The notes below the pieces were generated by a model that was not told the DNA's origin, did not search any database, and was given only the letters and a program-made list of their open reading frames with translations. A program made the translations under genes and the position numbers. A stretch of 64,000 nt of DNA from Fremontodendron californicum (Eukaryota; Streptophyta; Magnoliopsida; Malvales; Malvaceae): contig JAULJL010000010.1 of assembly GCA_030761205.1 (NCBI GenBank), forward strand, positions 7,259,001 to 7,323,000. Direction: 5' to 3'. Numbering within the stretch: the stretch's first letter is position 1; each line of letters begins with the position of its first letter. This document shows positions 1 through 10,370 of this stretch, one piece after another.

Positions 1-2
1 GT

Positions 3-2093
3 GAAGAAAAAAATCTTGTTCTTAATTGGGAAAAATGTCATTTCATGGTCACTAAAGGTATTGTACTAGGTCACATTGTTTCTGCAAAAGGGATTGAGGT
101 AGACAAGTCAAAAATTGAATTGATTGCTAATCTACCCACACCAAAGACAGTAAAGGACATTAGGTCATTCTTGGGACATGCAGGTTTTTATAGAAGATTC
201 ATAAAAGATTTTAGCACGATATCTAAACCTCTATGTAATCTTTTAATGAAAGACACTGCATTTGAATGGACTAAAGATTGTGAAGATGCTTTTGAAAAAC
301 TCAAAAATATGCTCATTACTGCTCCTATTATGAGATCTCCTGATTGGTCTTTACCATTTGAAATAATGTGTGATGCTAGTGACTATGCTGTTGGTGCTGT
401 GTTAGGACAAAGGAAAGATAAGAAACCACATGTAATTTACTATGCAAGTAAAACTTTAAATAGAGCCCAAATGAATTATTCCACTACAGAAAAGGAATTA
501 CTTGCAGTTGTTTTTGCATTGGATAAATTCAGATCTTACCTTGTTGGATCATCAATTGTTGTCTTTAGTGATCATGCAGCTTTAAAATATCTTCTCTCTA
601 AGAAGGATGCAAAACCTAGGTTGCTGAGGTGGATCCTTTTGCTGCAAGAATTTGACATCACCATTCGAGATAAAAAAGGAGTAGAAAATGTGGTGGCTGA
701 TCATTTATCAAGACTTGTTTGTGATGAATCTTTTGGAACCTCACCAATAAATGATACTTTTCCTGATGAACAACTTCTAATTGTCTCCACGACACCTTGG
801 TTTGCTGACATTGCTAATTTTCTTGCTACAGGAAAAATTCCTTCTCAATGGAGCCCCCAAGATAAAAGGAAGTTTCTGAATGAGGTAAAGAAGTTCTACT
901 GGGATGACCCTTACTTGTTCAAATATTGTCCTGATCAGATTTTTCGAAGATGCATTCCCGACAATGAGGTAAGTAGTGTAATTAAGTTTTGTCATTCCGA
1001 GGCATGTGGTGGTCATTTTTCATCAAAGAAAACTACTGCAGAAATTTTACAGTGTGGATTTTACTAGCCAACTTTATTCAAAGATGCACATAATTTTTGC
1101 AAGTCATGTGAAAGTTGTCAAAAATTAGGTTCCATTTCGAAAAGAAACATGATGCCTTTGAACCCAATTCTTGTAATTGAAATTTTTGACTGTTGGGGTA
1201 TTGATTTCATGGGACCATTTCCACCATCTTTTGGTTTCTTATACATTTTAGTTGCAATAGATTATGTTTCAAAGTGGATAGAGGCAATTCCATGTCGAAA
1301 TAATGATCACAAAACAGTGATTAAATTTTTAAAAGAAAATATTTTGAGTCGATTTGGAATTCCTCGATCTATCATAAGTGATGGGGGAACACATTTTTGC
1401 AACAAGGTTTTTGAAACATTAATGAAGAAATATGCCATTACACATAAAGTTGCAACCCCTTATCACCCGCAGACAAATGGACAGGTAGAATTAGCAAATA
1501 GGGAGATTAAACACATTTTGGTAAAGACGGTTAATCCAAATCGCAAAGATTGGTCTCTTAGACTTAACGATGCATTATGGGCCTATCGAACAACTTTTAA
1601 AACAGCATTGGGCATGTCTCCTTATAGGCTAGTTTATGGAAAACCTTGTCATTTACCTGTGGAACTTGAGCATAAAGCATATTGGGCCATTAAAATGTTC
1701 AACTCAAACCTTGATGACGCTTCTAATTTACGGAAATTACAAATAAATGAACTTGAGGAACTCAGAAATGATGCATATGAGAATTCTAAAATTCATAAAG
1801 AAAGAACTAAAGCCTTTCATGACAAGTTAATTTCAAGAAAAACATTTGATGTTGGGCAAAAAGTTCTACTTTATAATTCTAGACTGCACATATTTCCTGG
1901 TAAGTTGAGATCAAGATGGACTGGCCCATTTGTGGTTAAGCATGTGTATCATTATGGAGCAGTTGACATTGAGAATCCTCAAAATGGTAACGTATTCAAG
2001 GTAAATGGACAAAGACTCAAACTCTTTTTGGAAAATCATGTTACTCAAGAAGAGGTTGTTTTTCTTTCTGATCCTTGTTTTGAAAATAACTAG
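3..2093 (+). pseudogene. pol: Ty3/gypsy pol polyprotein fragment (RT end, RNase H, integrase)
   Basis: The frame is open from base 3. It starts in the thumb/connection part of reverse transcriptase, followed by RNase H (CDASDYAVGAVLG, about 370-410; the TEKELLAVV segment, about 487-515; SDHAALKYLL, about 568-600). The integrase zinc-binding region is next (H-H near 990-1015, C-C near 1105-1120). The integrase core has catalytic Asp in WGIDFMGPFP (about 1195), Asp in ISDGG (about 1375) and Glu in NGQVELANRE (about 1477-1505). A TAG at 1065-1067 interrupts the frame just after the zinc-finger histidines, where a Trp codon (TGG) is usual, so the polyprotein is broken by one nonsense change. No frameshift is seen. 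The frame ends at the TAG closing 2093. Confidence 0.9.
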
Positions 2094-2267
2094 ATGTAAA
2101 TATATTTTTTACTAATTTCCAAAAAAAAAAATAATAATAATAATAATACATTTTTTTTAACCCCGGTTAAATGGCGGATAACGGTACTCCGTGATTATTT
2201 AAGTCGGTTCCATCAGCTACCCACAAAACTGATATTGTATATAAATTTCTCTTTCAATTTCTCTTTC

Positions 2268-2290
2268 ATTTTTTTATTTTTTTTTTTAGG
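2268..2290 (+). promoter_or_regulatory. 3' splice-acceptor-like site before the NABP-like frame
   Basis: A long T-rich tract ends in TTTTAGG directly against the ATG at 2291 (AG at 2288-2289). This is a strong polypyrimidine-AG acceptor placed exactly where a spliced subgenomic mRNA would need it to expose a downstream start codon. Spliced env-like messages are known or proposed for Athila-type elements. Use here is inference. Confidence 0.45.
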
Positions 2291-2827
2291 ATGGATGATA
2301 TTCTCAAAAGATTGCAGAAACGATTCCCTCCTTTTCCTCGAAATATTTTACTGAAGCTTTACCAAGTTCGATTTGAAAGATTAAGAATGCTTATGCACAA
2401 AGGGATTCCTGAAGACATACGTTGGATAATTGAAGCCAAGGTACGTGAAGATGAATATCTTCCTGTTTTGCATTTACCAGGTACAGGTAGAAGCACTTTT
2501 GCAAAGAAGCGACGAGCAAAGCGCATGAGTTCAAATTGCCACAAATGTGCACGATGGACGTGTAACGGTAAATGTCGTTCTATTGGGATTCCGTCCTCTA
2601 ATCGAGATGATAAAATTGAATTCATTAAGGATGGACTGAGTAAGGAGAATTTGGGTAATATCCAACTTTCTCTTGAGACACATCCTAGTGGAGACGTACA
2701 AAGAGAAATTCTTGATTTATGGCCGCAATTCCAAAGGGAATGGCAACATCTTGGGAATCTGATGTTAAAAGACCCTGTTTGCCAGCTTGTAAGAAAACTG
2801 GATGGGAAGCATATCCTCGACTCATAG
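2291..2827 (+). CDS. Basic cysteine-rich protein resembling plant-virus nucleic-acid-binding proteins
   Basis: 178 residues, complete from ATG to TAG. Residues 66-78 read GRSTFAKKRRAKR, a basic patch, immediately followed by C83-x2-C86-x4-C91-x3-C95, a compact zinc-binding-like knot. The order G-R-S, basic run, then Cys cluster is the architecture I associate with the nucleic-acid-binding cysteine-rich proteins encoded at the 3' end of carlavirus-like RNA genomes (Pfam Viral_NABP). That family is linked to RNA binding, nuclear entry and silencing suppression. The N-terminal 60 residues and the C-terminal 60 residues (rich in Glu/Trp/Leu) I do not recognise. The frame sits between integrase and LTR, where Athila elements usually have an env-like frame, and it is undamaged. 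The family call is from motif memory, not a search. A cellular zinc-knuckle protein is the alternative. Confidence 0.6.
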   Translation: MDDILKRLQKRFPPFPRNILLKLYQVRFERLRMLMHKGIPEDIRWIIEAKVREDEYLPVLHLPGTGRSTFAKKRRAKRMSSNCHKCARWTCNGKCRSIGIPSSNRDDKIEFIKDGLSKENLGNIQLSLETHPSGDVQREILDLWPQFQREWQHLGNLMLKDPVCQLVRKLDGKHILDS

Positions 2828-3194
2828 AAGGCGTTTAAGCCGTTTCTGGACGTAAAACCAGAGGAAGATATGAGCCACAATCACAACTACAATAAATGAC
2901 TTCTCAGCTTTTGGTTTGATTTGCAATAATTTCATTTCGGTTTAATTTAAGTGTTGTTCGATTTGTGTAATTATTCTCGTTTTTTTTTTTTTTGCATTGG
3001 TCTTTTACGGTTGATTTTTCTTCTCTTTTTGATTTTCTTCCTGAAATCACGCAAAAATCTTTTGTTAGGTTAACATTTTCTTCTGACAGGTCAAATACAC
3101 TTTCGGCGACATTATTACTCTTGTCTGATTCACTACTCAGTCCTCTATATATTACACCATGTACTCATTCTATTTCAGGCACTTGAAAAAAAAA
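2828..3194 (+). promoter_or_regulatory. Inter-cistron spacer with 3' splice-acceptor-like site before the LOG-like frame
   Basis: This T-rich spacer has no frame of interest until CTATTTCAGG (AG at 3177-3178), 17 bases before the ATG at 3195. As before the upstream frame, pyrimidines lead into AG just ahead of a start codon. The leader between AG and ATG is A-rich and contains no other ATG. An upstream in-frame ATG at 3159 would be removed by such splicing. Regulatory use is inferred. Confidence 0.4.
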
Positions 3195-3843
3195 ATGGAA
3201 AGTACTTCGTCCCAGCGCATTAAAAAAATTTGTGTCTTTGGAGGTGCTTATCCAGGGAAAAATAACATATTCGCTGATGAAGCCATAAGAGTTGGAGTAA
3301 TACTTGCCCAACAAAAGATCCAGTTGATTTATGGAGGCGGTAGTACGGGTTTAATGGGAGCAGTCGCTACAGCAGCACACGCCGGAGGAAGTCCAGTTCT
3401 AGGAATAATGCCAAAACTATTCACAGGTTTTTGTGGATCTACCGTGGGTAAGGAAATACAAGTCTGGAGTATCCCTGAACGGATGACAATCATGTACCAT
3501 TCTGCCGATGCATTCATTGCTTTACCAGGAGGTCTGGGTACATTGGAAGAAAATAGCTTGCGTGGCTTCTTGGTCATCTTTGGTCACAAATAAGAAACCC
3601 ATTGGTTTGCTTAATATTAATGGTTATTTTAGTAATTTGCTTTCATATTTAGATAATGCTGTGGAAAATGGATTCATGTTTTCAGAGGCAAGGAGAACCA
3701 TAATTTCTGCTACAACCATTGAAGATTTACTCAAAAAGCTCCAAGCTTATGAGTATTTACCTGCTATGGTTGTTTCGCAAACGCTCGGAAAAAGAAAAAG
3801 AGATATGGACGAGCAAGGAGTGGATTGCACTCTGTCTTTGTGA
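3195..3843 (+). pseudogene. LOG-like cytokinin riboside 5'-monophosphate phosphoribohydrolase, one frameshift
   Basis: LOG enzymes release active cytokinin bases from nucleoside monophosphates in one step. The frame shows KKICVFGGAYPG (residues 10-21, nucleotide-binding start), IYGGGSTGLMG (45-55), Arg96 in the position of the conserved LOG Arg, and PGGLGTLEE (111-119), the family hallmark ending in the catalytic Glu. Just after that Glu, one extra base near 3552 shifts the frame. The remainder (KPIGLLNINGYF and the C-terminal helix region) continues in the next frame to a TGA closing at 3843. It is well diverged from ordinary plant LOGs as I know them, so it looks like an old passenger of the element and not a recent capture. 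Total length is close to a normal LOG. The frameshift makes this copy non-functional as read. Confidence 0.82.
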
Positions 3844-3957
3844 CATTATCTAACATTTTATTTGTTATGTCTCAGTTATAATAAGTGGTTAGCAACCTCT
3901 GCAGGTAATATCTCCTAAATTCTACCTTTAGTAGGGGGTAAGGGACATATTTTGCTA

Positions 3958-3994
<37 letters not shown>

Positions 3995-5798
3995 GTGTTT
4001 TAAGTCATTTAGAAGTATTCATTCTGAACAAGGTATGAGTAAAGGAGACTTGAGACATACCTTGTCAGTTTGATTTTAATCTTTTTATGTTTACTTGTTA
4101 ATTTTTGTTTAGTATTTTAGGATTATTTAGGTTGCATGAGTTTGTTTTGTTTTGAATCTTAGTTATTCCTATTCTTATGTTATTAGTTCTTTTCTCTTAC
4201 ATATGATTCTTTCATTTGGGTTAATAGACTTACATTGAGGACAATGTAAGAATTAAGTGTGGGGGGAACGATTTAGGATTTCTTTTATTTTTATCTACTA
4301 TTTTTTTTTTATGAGTCTTTATTATTATTATTATTATTTTAATGTGTTCTAGTTCCTTTTTAATACAATGATGAGATATGAATTGCATAAGTCTAAAATA
4401 GATTTACTAGTGAGAAGATTTTCATGAGAATTGAGCTTGATGTCAACCTTTTTATGAGCCAATGTTAATATGATATGTTGATTGAGAAAGAAGCATGTTT
4501 AGACTTAATCTGACTTGTATAATCATCCTTGTGAGTTTTTGAGCCTATAATGATTGATGCATTATACAAATCAATCTAATTTCTTTCTTGAGTGCTCTTA
4601 TGATTACATGATTCTCTAGAACTTGCTTTAAACCGTTTGAGACTATATTGATACATGTGACAACATGAATATGATAGAGGCATTAGGATTATAACCAGAG
4701 CCAAACAGCCATCCATTATTAATGTTCTAAGAGAACATCCCCACTAGTGAGCCAATTTGAGCCTACATTAAATATGCTATTTTATTGGTAACCAGAACTT
4801 ACACCTAGCCTAAATATACTTATATCCTTACCCTTGTTCTAAAGATGGATTATATATTTTGAGACATATTGCAAAAACAAGGGATACTTTTTGAAAATTT
4901 GGGTTAGAACGAAAGATAAGTGTGGGGGAGGAGAGAGGCAAAAGTCAAGAGAAAAAGAAAGGGATCATTGTCAAATACATTCCCATATTAAAAAAAAAAA
5001 AAAAATCTTCTCTTGAACTTCTAGTTAAAGTAAAGAAAAAGATGTTACAAAGTTGGTTAGAATGAAGCAAAGGCTCAACATGAATATTTAGCCTATGTTA
5101 TTATGTGCTTTATAAGAGTTTTGAGAAGTTTTATTCGTATGATCTTATTATGTCTCTAAACTCTATGAACTCTTTGGAACCTTTGTGATATCTTTATCCT
5201 TTTGTTCTTTAACCACATTATAACCCTTTGGTCCCATTACAACCTTGAAAAAAGACCTCTTGATTTATGAAGTTGTATGATCTAAATAGTGGAGAATAGG
5301 TGGACAAGCAAGCATATGGTAGAACTGTTTTCATGAGATTGATTGAGTGTAAACACTTTACCACTACTTTAAAGAGTGAAAATCATGAGAGTATAGTGAG
5401 AAGTTGAGATTAAGTTGAATATGCACTATTTTGATTGAAATATGTTATGTTAATATTGGCTTAACTCATTTATTTACATTCAAGCATGAATTTTTGTGAA
5501 ATTCTTTGAGCTATTGATTAGTTTATAAGACTTGTTCAAAGATTGTCTCTAATTTATATTGAAAGGATTAGGAGTAAATATTTTTAGTGTATGTAGTTTA
5601 CTTATATTTTAGTTTTTCAATGTTTGTGGGTATCGTTCTAGCAAACCCTCACGAGACTAAACTCGTCCACTAGGGACACCTAGGGGTTTAAAGGCTTGTG
5701 TCACATGCTAAGTGCCACCGTGATTTCCAACGAAAATGGATTAGATTAGATTTTCTTATTTTATTTTTATTGAGTCGTTGCTAGGGACTAGCAACAAT
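3844..5798 (+). other. Long non-coding 3' region of the Athila element
   Basis: No convincing coding frame is present. There is an A-run of about 24 at 3966-3989, other A-runs, and the string AAGTGTGGGGG in near-identical form at about 4255 and 4919, before a third copy that acts as the polypurine tract at 5800. Long spacers containing GACAATGT...AAGTGTGGGG are familiar from Athila/Tat-type elements. Confidence 0.6.
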
Positions 5799-5811
5799 CT
5801 AAGTGTGGGGG
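5799..5811 (+). other. Polypurine tract
   Basis: The purine-rich AAGTGTGGGGG run sits directly against the LTR start and would prime plus-strand synthesis during reverse transcription. Confidence 0.75.
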
Positions 5812-7315
5812 TGTGATAACTCGTATAATTATATAGTTCTTAGTTATGTTTTATTATTGTTTTGTGTCAAATACGAGTTATTATTGCTTAGTCTAATTGT
5901 GTTTATGATATTTTATATTTTTATGTAATTTGGTGTTTTTCACGAGTTTCTTTGAGTGATTTCAGATTACTAGGTTAAATCAAGAATTAAGGGCAAATCC
6001 AGTTCAGTTCCAGTTCCGACACCTTTTGCCATATCCGCTATATCTGGAGTTTCACTGAAGAAATAAGGCTGAATTTTACAGTGCAAAGTTAAGAGGCATA
6101 TCTATCTTTTTCATGTTTTACACTTCTTGAAACGGAGTCGTTTTCCCTAGCGAAATCGACCATCAAGTTGGCTGATGTGCAATGACGTCTGTGCTGACCT
6201 GTTTTGGTATTTTGACCATATCTTCCGATCCACATGAGCAAATGATCTGATTCCAACGGCTATGGATCCGTAACTGATAGGGGTATATTTTTCTAGAAGA
6301 CCATTTAATCAGATCGAGCCTCCAACATTGACAAAATCGACCATCAAGCTGGCTGATCAGAATTGTTATACAATATGACGAAAATTGTTAGAAAAATGCA
6401 CCCACCTATTATACCTACCTTTGAAATTTATAAAGCTTGTCTCTTGTCATTTAGCTCTCCAAAATGTGTATAAATAGAGGGCCTTGGATGAGCATTACAG
6501 GTAGATTGGTAGGATATTAGCCATTGTAATAAAATTCTCTAAGTTTTCTTTTTCTTTCCTTTCTCTAGTTTTCTTTTTCTATATTTACTTATGCTTCTTA
6601 CATTTCTTTTCATTTTATTCATATCTAGTATGTGTTGCTAATCATATTGTTGAGGTGATGAGGTGAAGCTCTTGGTAAATGCTAAGGTTAGTCTCTTAAA
6701 CGTGAGCTAAAATGAATTATCATTTATAAACACTAGTATAGATAATATTTTCTTTTGGTTTAAAATCATACTTGCAAAGTAGGGATCTTGATTCATTATT
6801 GACAATGAAAATGGCACAATAAATGCTTGGTTTCATAACCTTGATTTGTTGTAGACATATACCTTGGCATAAGGAATGCTTGGACTCTTTTTATGAGTTT
6901 TGAGGATACCAAATGAACATAATATCATATGCTATGGACGTTGGACAATTTGGACTGAATTGCTAAACCTTCCGATTGGAACCTCCTTTATGTGTGGATT
7001 TCAATTGTGTAATAAAACAAGATTAATCTTAGCATAACACCAAGAGTGGATTCTCTAACCTCAACATCTTTTCTTATTGTTTTTATATCTTGTTTAATTT
7101 CTTTTATTTTATTTTGTTTATTTTGTTCTCTAATATCTTGTTTATCTAGTTTTGTTGTTGATTCTCTAATATCTTGTTTACTTTATTTTTCATATATATT
7201 TATAAACTTATACTTACTAATACGCTTCCCTGTGGTTCGACCTCGGACACCCGAGAATTTATTACTTGAACATAACCTGCACTTGGGTTTACAACTCTTA
7301 ATTGAGTCTCCATCA
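5812..7315 (+). repeat. 3' LTR of the Athila element
   Basis: It begins TGTGATAACTCG directly after the polypurine tract and ends CCATCA at 7315. The right boundary is set by resumption of the interrupted gag frame of the older element on the minus strand (VEMRDRFVADEYDD, up to about 7318). Length is about 1.5 kb, normal for Athila. A promoter-like TATA is present inside. The partner 5' LTR is outside the window, so identity and age cannot be judged. Confidence 0.78.
6469..6476 (+). promoter_or_regulatory. TATA box of the LTR promoter
   Basis: TATAAATA followed by GAGGGCC, the usual plant LTR TATA context, in the middle of the LTR. It would mark the U3/R border roughly 30 bases downstream. 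Confidence 0.5.
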
Positions 7316-7840
7316 GTCATCATACTCATCAGCCACAAATCTATCTCGCATTTCAACAATGTAAAATGGCCAGGTAAGTTTATTAAAACCTCATTGGATC
7401 TTAGAGTAGTGTTGATGCCACTGTAATGCCTTGCCCTTGAGGCTAAGCATGGCAACCCTCACCTTAGAACCTTCTGGCACCCTCTCTGCCTCAAAATATT
7501 GCTCAAGTTTCATGAGCCACCCTTTGAAATCTTCCCCGTTAAACTTGGGGCATGCTAGCTTAAAATGTTGATAACTATCGACGAAATGGAGTCTTACCGG
7601 ATTCAAGGCTAAGGACATTGGATTACCTTGAATAGCAGATGAATCAGAAGCACTTTTCTCCTCAGATTGATTCCCATCTCGAGTTGCCAAAAGATCGAAA
7701 AGCTTTTTGAATTCCAACGTCAGATATGATCGAGACCCCGTAAGCTTCTCTTCCATCCTTTTATCAAGTTGTTGAAACTCAGTCTGAAGTTGGTTAACCT
7801 CCTTCTGTAAACGAGTAGTAACACCATCTGCCATGGCCAT
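7316..7840 (-). pseudogene. gag: Ty3/gypsy gag fragment of an older element
   Basis: Read leftwards from 7840: a coiled-coil-like start (RLQKEVNQLQTEFQQLDKR), then LACPKFNGEDFKGWLMKLEQ and KGKALQWHQHY, the retrotransposon gag core of chromovirus/CRM-like gypsy elements. A TAG near 7388-7390 interrupts it, after which VEMRDRFVADEYDD continues in frame until the Athila LTR cuts it off. It lies just downstream, on the minus strand, of a primer binding site. Confidence 0.8.
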
Positions 7841-7847
7841 GATCGGA

Positions 7848-7859
7848 GCTCTGATACCA
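7848..7859 (-). other. Primer binding site (tRNA-Met type)
   Basis: On the minus strand this reads TGGTATCAGAGC, complementary to the 3' end of initiator methionine tRNA, the standard plant LTR-retrotransposon primer. It sits 2-3 bases from an LTR-like end and about 20 bases upstream of the gag start. Confidence 0.75.
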
Positions 7860-7862
7860 CTT

Positions 7863-8175
7863 GATAAGCACCAAATTCTGAGCTAACACTTCCAACTGGA
7901 ACAGTGAGCAATGAAGAAAATAACCTGAAGAAGAATAGAAGAAACCAAAAGAAGAATAGAGAGTTAGTATGAGAAACAGAATAACATAAAGAGAGTAAAT
8001 GCTCCTCCAAATTCTGATCACCAATCACGTGCATTCCTTCTCATTCCTCCTTCCATTTATCAGTTGTTGCCAACAACTAAACAAACCGTAAACGGGCCAC
8101 TATGGGCTTTACAAGGAAAAAAAGGGTGAAAGAAATAAAAGATACTGGCCCAAAGACTCTATCTACCTGACAACA
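7863..8175 (-). repeat. Probable 5' LTR of the older gypsy element
   Basis: Its inner border is placed just outside the primer binding site (minus-strand end TTATCA). The outer border is a guess at TGTTGTCAGG (minus-strand start at about 8175). No partner LTR is in the window to confirm length. Confidence 0.45.
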
Positions 8176-8423
8176 CATAACAGAAAACTTAAAAAGTAGT
8201 TGAACCTATATCAGATCGGTAACAATTTCCCTACCCGAATTTTATTTGAATCCGGTTATAAGATACCTTAATCCTACTTAATCGAATCGGGTAGTGGTGC
8301 AAGGTATCCATTGCCATCAAATCCTGTTCAAATATTGTTTCAACTATTTAAACCTTCAATATATATCAACCATTCAACCATTGAAAATTTTAATTGAGTG
8401 GTCAACCCCACATCATCATCATC

Positions 8424-8454
<31 letters not shown>

Positions 8455-9010
8455 GTGAAGAAAAGAAAAGAAAAGAAAAGGGAAGATTTAGCAAATGAAC
8501 TATATATTTGAAAAAGAATGAACAAAACTGTACATTTCATACAAAATGGTATGGACCCTTGATATTCATCCAATGGCATCTACAGCCTACCCTAATTTGT
8601 CAACTAAAACAGATATTCCCCCCAAAAAGAAATGGAACAAATGAAACAAACCATTAGACAACATTTTGATTGCAATGAAACCCCTAATCTAAATCTAGAA
8701 TACACTCTTCAAAATGAAACAAACCATTATACAACATTTTGATTGCAATGAAACCCCTAATCTAAATCTAGAATACACTCTTCAATCACCTTTTTTTATC
8801 CGCCTCCTAGCTCTGGAGTTTGTTCAATCATGTTTATGTAACAAAAAGAACATCTAAAGCTCTGCAACTAATCGATAACTTCAATATCTTGCCAATATCA
8901 CATGTTCTTTAATGATGATTGTAAAGTGGCAATACTACGAATCCTTCATCAGATTAATGAGCATCATCATCCCTCTTAAGCATCAGAATAATCATCAGCC
9001 TCGGCCAAAA
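8176..9010. other. Intergenic stretch
   Basis: No gene seen. It contains a trinucleotide microsatellite at 8412-8453 (CAT then AAT repeats), an AAAAG pentanucleotide run at 8459-8480, and a tandem duplication listed separately. It is the 3' flank of the spatacsin pseudogene. Confidence 0.6.
8641..8785. repeat. Tandem duplication, 73-bp unit, two copies
   Basis: ATGAAACAAACCATTA at 8641 recurs at 8714, and the following about 70 bases are nearly identical, so this is a recent local duplication. Confidence 0.9.
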
Positions 9011-9776
9011 TCATACTCTCACTGTCAACCATCTTTTTTGCTTAAGTGGGAGGTAAGCCCCACCATGCCCTTTCCTCAAGACGAGTGGCGCTGAAGTGTC
9101 AGGGACCCTATCCAAGGCCTTCATGCAGGCGTCTACCGCATCAGCAAACCCTGTAGCCGCAGTAGCCAGCTGCAACTGTAACCTCAGATCCCTAGTCCTC
9201 CTCAACAAGCATCTAAATGATCTCTCAAGGTATTTGGCCCATTCGGCTGGCAACCCTCCACCAGTGAGCCAAACTGAGAATTGGGACTGATCACCTCTGG
9301 CTGCTACCTCAGCCCTATAGAATCTTGCCAGTTCACTTGAGCATATTTGGCTGAAGAGGAAGCACAGCCACAAACTCTTCTGTCAGTTCTGGATTGAGCA
9401 TCTGATTCCAAAGTACTAGGGCCCACTGTGTTGGCTGATTAAGACCGTAGGCTTCTGCAACAATTAGAGCCTCTTGGAATCGCGATTGCTCAACTAGCGC
9501 TCGCCTAGCATTGGTTTCAGATAGGTTGAGCCACTTAGAATCTGGCATTCGTATTTGAAGGAAGACAAGGGAAGCCTGGGCACAAGCCCTGCATGTTTTG
9601 TTTCCAGCATCAATTGAAGAGTGAACTTCAGCAGCTTCAATGAAATAGCGCATTGATTCCAGGAGTTCTTCATTCTGATCTCTGTCATAACGTTGAAACC
9701 ACTGCAAGGAAGCTTGGCCTGCTCGTGACTCCAGCAGAGCAGCTGTTTCATGCTTCATGTCAAAGTGGTTATAAAC
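9011..9776 (-). pseudogene. Spatacsin last exon (C-terminal domain), frameshifted
   Basis: It starts after TTGCAG (acceptor at 9777-9778) with VYNHFDMKHETAALLESR and runs through SLVFLQIRMPDSKWLNLSE and ALIVAEAYGLNQPTQWALVL. An extra base near 9338 shifts the frame; ELARFYRAEVAARGDQSQF and WLTGGGLPAEWAKYL continue in the next frame to KGHGGAYLPL. The usual stop after that motif is lost and the frame runs on for 9 residues to a TGA at 9011. About five residues before VLPLQP, common in the family, are also absent. Confidence 0.88.
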
Positions 9777-10370
9777 CTGCAAAGGAGAAAAAATGACAGA
9801 AAGGAAACTGATGAATGGCCCAAAATAGTTTTAAGTGTATGAACATGGCAAAATGAGAAATATTTCAAAAAAGCCTAGATGAGGTCCGTAAATATATTTA
9901 ACTAAGAACTGCATGGAATCAAATGACAAAGCATATACAATGACCATCAACCTAATTCTAATCCACTATATTTGCCCATTATTAAATTATTAAATATGAT
10001 ATCCTAAATGGACCTGTTCAAGGACCGGACTAACTGCTCAGCCAGGCAAGCCTGGTCAGATTTAGGCTGGGCTTGAGCTAAGATTTTCCATTTTAAGCCA
10101 AGGATCAAGTTATTATTTTATTAAATGAATAACATATTCTTATTTTAATTCAATTCTTGAATATTTTTAAAATGTTAAAATATCAATATAAATCTTTTGG
10201 GGGGCCAGTGCAGTGGAGGTGCACTGGGGCCCCATCCAAATGAAGCCTTAGTCTTATACGAGAAACCTTAACCAGTTAGTCCTATATCGTGTATATTAAA
10301 CTCAAAGCAGCTTTTTCAAAAGATGGTATTGATTGGCTAAAATAATGAAGCCTAACAAGCATACACTAAC

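Larger units (their letters stand above)
1..7315 (+). mobile_element. Athila-lineage Ty3/gypsy retrotransposon, 3' portion with extra genes
   Basis: The 5' LTR, gag, protease and most of the reverse transcriptase lie left of the window. What remains, in order, is reverse transcriptase C-terminus, RNase H, integrase, two extra reading frames, a long non-coding stretch, a polypurine tract and a 3' LTR ending in CA at 7315. Lineage is inferred from integrase wording typical of Athila (HLPVELEHKAYWAIK near 1650-1690; GKLRSRWTGPF near 1905) and from the long spacer between integrase and LTR. The right end lies inside an older gypsy gag frame, so this element inserted into that one. The target duplication cannot be checked because the left end is outside the window. 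Confidence 0.88.

Noticed and set aside
2359..2880. Minus-strand frame of 173 codons
   Set aside because: It lies antisense to the NABP-like frame, shows no domain, and shares the open stretch by chance.
7046..7426. Plus-strand frame of 126 codons
   Set aside because: It crosses the LTR end into antisense gag; hydrophobic T-rich text only.
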